A stretch of 64,000 bases of DNA from Fidelibacterota bacterium (GTDB taxonomy: Bacteria; Fidelibacterota; UBA8477; JABMPR01). The translations under genes were made by a program, and so were the position numbers. The stretch lies in contig JABHBL010000102.1 of NCBI GenBank assembly GCA_018673925.1, positions 62,001 to 126,000 on the forward strand, read 5' to 3'. Positions 62,474 to 64,000 of the stretch are shown here, piece by piece. The notes below the pieces were generated by a model that worked only from the letters and a program-made list of their open reading frames with translations, had not been told where the DNA came from and searched no databases. Numbering within the stretch: the first letter of the stretch is position 1; each line of letters starts with the position of its first letter.

Positions 62474-63415
62474 ATGATTGAAGAAATTATCACCAGTGGA
62501 CGTATGAACCCCGAGATTGACCCCATCCTCCATGTTTGGGGTGGGGAAATTCCCTTTTATCTCTTCCTGGGTGGAATCTCAGCGGGAATCTTGATATTCT
62601 CAGCTTATTTCACTCTACGAGGAAGGCAGGAAGAGCTACCAGTTGCGGTAAAATGGATGCCCCTGGCAGTCCCTTTTCTGATCGGGATTGGCTTGATTGC
62701 TCTCTTGATGGATCTTTCCCATGTTCTCTATTTCTGGCAACTATTTACCAATATTCGATGGGAATCACCCATGTCCTGGGGGGCTTGGACGCTGGGTATC
62801 ATCATGCCGCTGTCCATAGCCTGGATTGCCACCTGGGTTGAGGATATTTTTCCAAAATGGGATTGGAAGTTTGACGAAGTTAAAACGGCCATAGAGTGGC
62901 TCAAAAATTATCGTCGATATATGGCTCAAATTCTCATTCTGTTATCCGTTATACTAGGAATGTACACAGGGATTCTGTTGTCAGCTTTTAACGCGAGACC
63001 ATTCTGGAATACAAGTATTCTGGGGCCACTATTTTTGGCTTCCGGTCTTTCAGCCAGTGCTGCCTTGGTTTCTTTCTTTTCGAAATCAGAAGTGGAGAAA
63101 CGCTTGTTTACGCGTATCGATATCATTTTAATCGGAATCGAATTATTCATGATCGTCCATTTATTTATGGGCCATCTCGCTGGTACTCAGGTTCACATTC
63201 AAGCCGCTCAGATGTTCCTTGGTGGTGCCTTTACGGTTCCATTCTGGGTGTTTGTTGTAGGTCTTGGATTGTTACTACCTGTGGTGCTGGAAATTCTTGA
63301 ACTAAAACATAAATTTATCCCAGCCATTGTGCCTGTTGTGCTCATCGTTGCCGGGAATCTCATGCTGCGCTTTATTGTGGTAAACGCCGGTCAAGCCAGC
63401 CGCTGGTTGTATTAA
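62474..63415 (+). CDS. nrfD: NrfD/PsrC-like membrane anchor
   Basis: Eight or more TM segments, EIPFYLFLGGISAGILIFSAYFTLRG; follows the FeS subunit. Confidence 0.88.
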   Translation: MIEEIITSGRMNPEIDPILHVWGGEIPFYLFLGGISAGILIFSAYFTLRGRQEELPVAVKWMPLAVPFLIGIGLIALLMDLSHVLYFWQLFTNIRWESPMSWGAWTLGIIMPLSIAWIATWVEDIFPKWDWKFDEVKTAIEWLKNYRRYMAQILILLSVILGMYTGILLSAFNARPFWNTSILGPLFLASGLSASAALVSFFSKSEVEKRLFTRIDIILIGIELFMIVHLFMGHLAGTQVHIQAAQMFLGGAFTVPFWVFVVGLGLLLPVVLEILELKHKFIPAIVPVVLIVAGNLMLRFIVVNAGQASRWLY

Positions 63416-63437
63416 AGCTTAAATATTATAAGGGTTA

Positions 63438-63953
63438 TTGATGATGAATACGAAGTACATGAATCCATACCTGGCAGGTGTCTTGTTGGGATTGGTTCTA
63501 CTCATGGCATTTTTCTTTTCGGGCCGAGGTCTGGGGGCGAGTGGAGCCGTGAAATCAACAGTGGTAACTGTGGTCAGCACTATTGCACCTGAACACGCTG
63601 CCAACTCACCTTTCTACAGCAAGTATATTGGTGAAGGTAAAAGTCCAATGAAATCCTGGTTGGTATTTGAGATCATGGGTGTATTGGTAGGTGGTTTTTT
63701 ATCGGGAGCGCTGGCTGGAAGACTAAAACTCAAAATTGAACATTTTCCAGGAATCTCGGCGAATCGACGTCTCATTTTCGCCATGATCGGTGGTATTCTT
63801 TTTGGGTTTGGTTCACAATTGGGTCGTGGATGTGCCAGTGGCTCAGCTCTAACTGGAATGGCTGTTCTTTCACTCAGTGGTTTTATCAGTATGGCAACAA
63901 TGTTTGGGACTGCTTTTGCCCTGGCATATTTTTTTAGAAAAAATTGGATATAG
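63438..63953 (+). CDS. YeeE/YedE family (sulfur-compound transport) protein
   Basis: GGILFGFGSQLGRGCASGSALTGMAVLSLSGF. Confidence 0.85.
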   Translation: MMMNTKYMNPYLAGVLLGLVLLMAFFFSGRGLGASGAVKSTVVTVVSTIAPEHAANSPFYSKYIGEGKSPMKSWLVFEIMGVLVGGFLSGALAGRLKLKIEHFPGISANRRLIFAMIGGILFGFGSQLGRGCASGSALTGMAVLSLSGFISMATMFGTAFALAYFFRKNWI

Positions 63954-63962
63954 GGGGCTATC

Positions 63963-64000
63963 ATGGGACCACTCATACCACAGGAAATTATCGGGCAAGA
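63963..64000 (+). CDS. Start of a further gene (partial); possibly a second YeeE/YedE half
   Basis: ATG at 63963, translates MGPLIPQEIIGQ; too short to identify. Confidence 0.35.
   Translation, partial: MGPLIPQEIIGQ

Overview
The window is a gene-dense bacterial chromosomal segment. T9SS-type C-terminal sorting domains, TonB-dependent receptors with carboxypeptidase-like plug extensions and DUF4249-like proteins suggest the FCB superphylum, possibly Marinimicrobia-like; this is inference, not established. No rRNA, tRNA, CRISPR, prophage, transposase or recognisable defence island was seen. Main blocks: (1) accC(partial)-accB-efp; (2) PHP hydrolase, lipoprotein, SDR, T9SS-sorted secreted protein; (3) TonB receptor, then ECF sigma / small membrane protein / Spy-like protein; (4) a minus-strand carbon block: TrmB-like regulator, a GAPDH paralogue lacking the catalytic Cys, canonical GAPDH, GH57 enzyme, glucan phosphorylase; (5) two COG1033-type RND/MMPL exporters with TetR, a LolA-like protein and an outer-membrane protein; (6) secreted peptidases, including an M1 peptidase apparently fused to an Omp85-like barrel; (7) aspS, HTH regulator, TonB receptor plus DUF4249-like lipoprotein; (8) a T9SS-sorted multihaem cytochrome, and a Spy-like / beta-barrel / Asp-rich Ca-binding operon behind a near-consensus sigma-54 promoter next to an NtrC-type two-component system (ZraPSR-like logic); (9) a complete F-type ATP synthase operon with bactofilin, M23 peptidase and ParAB; (10) a Cys-rich MerR regulator with a Psr/Phs-like molybdoenzyme cluster and YeeE/YedE. 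The strongest leads are the catalytically dead GAPDH paralogue translationally coupled to active GAPDH, the sigma-54 Spy/EF-hand operon, and the M1-Omp85 fusion. All family assignments were made by reading the sequences; no database search was run.
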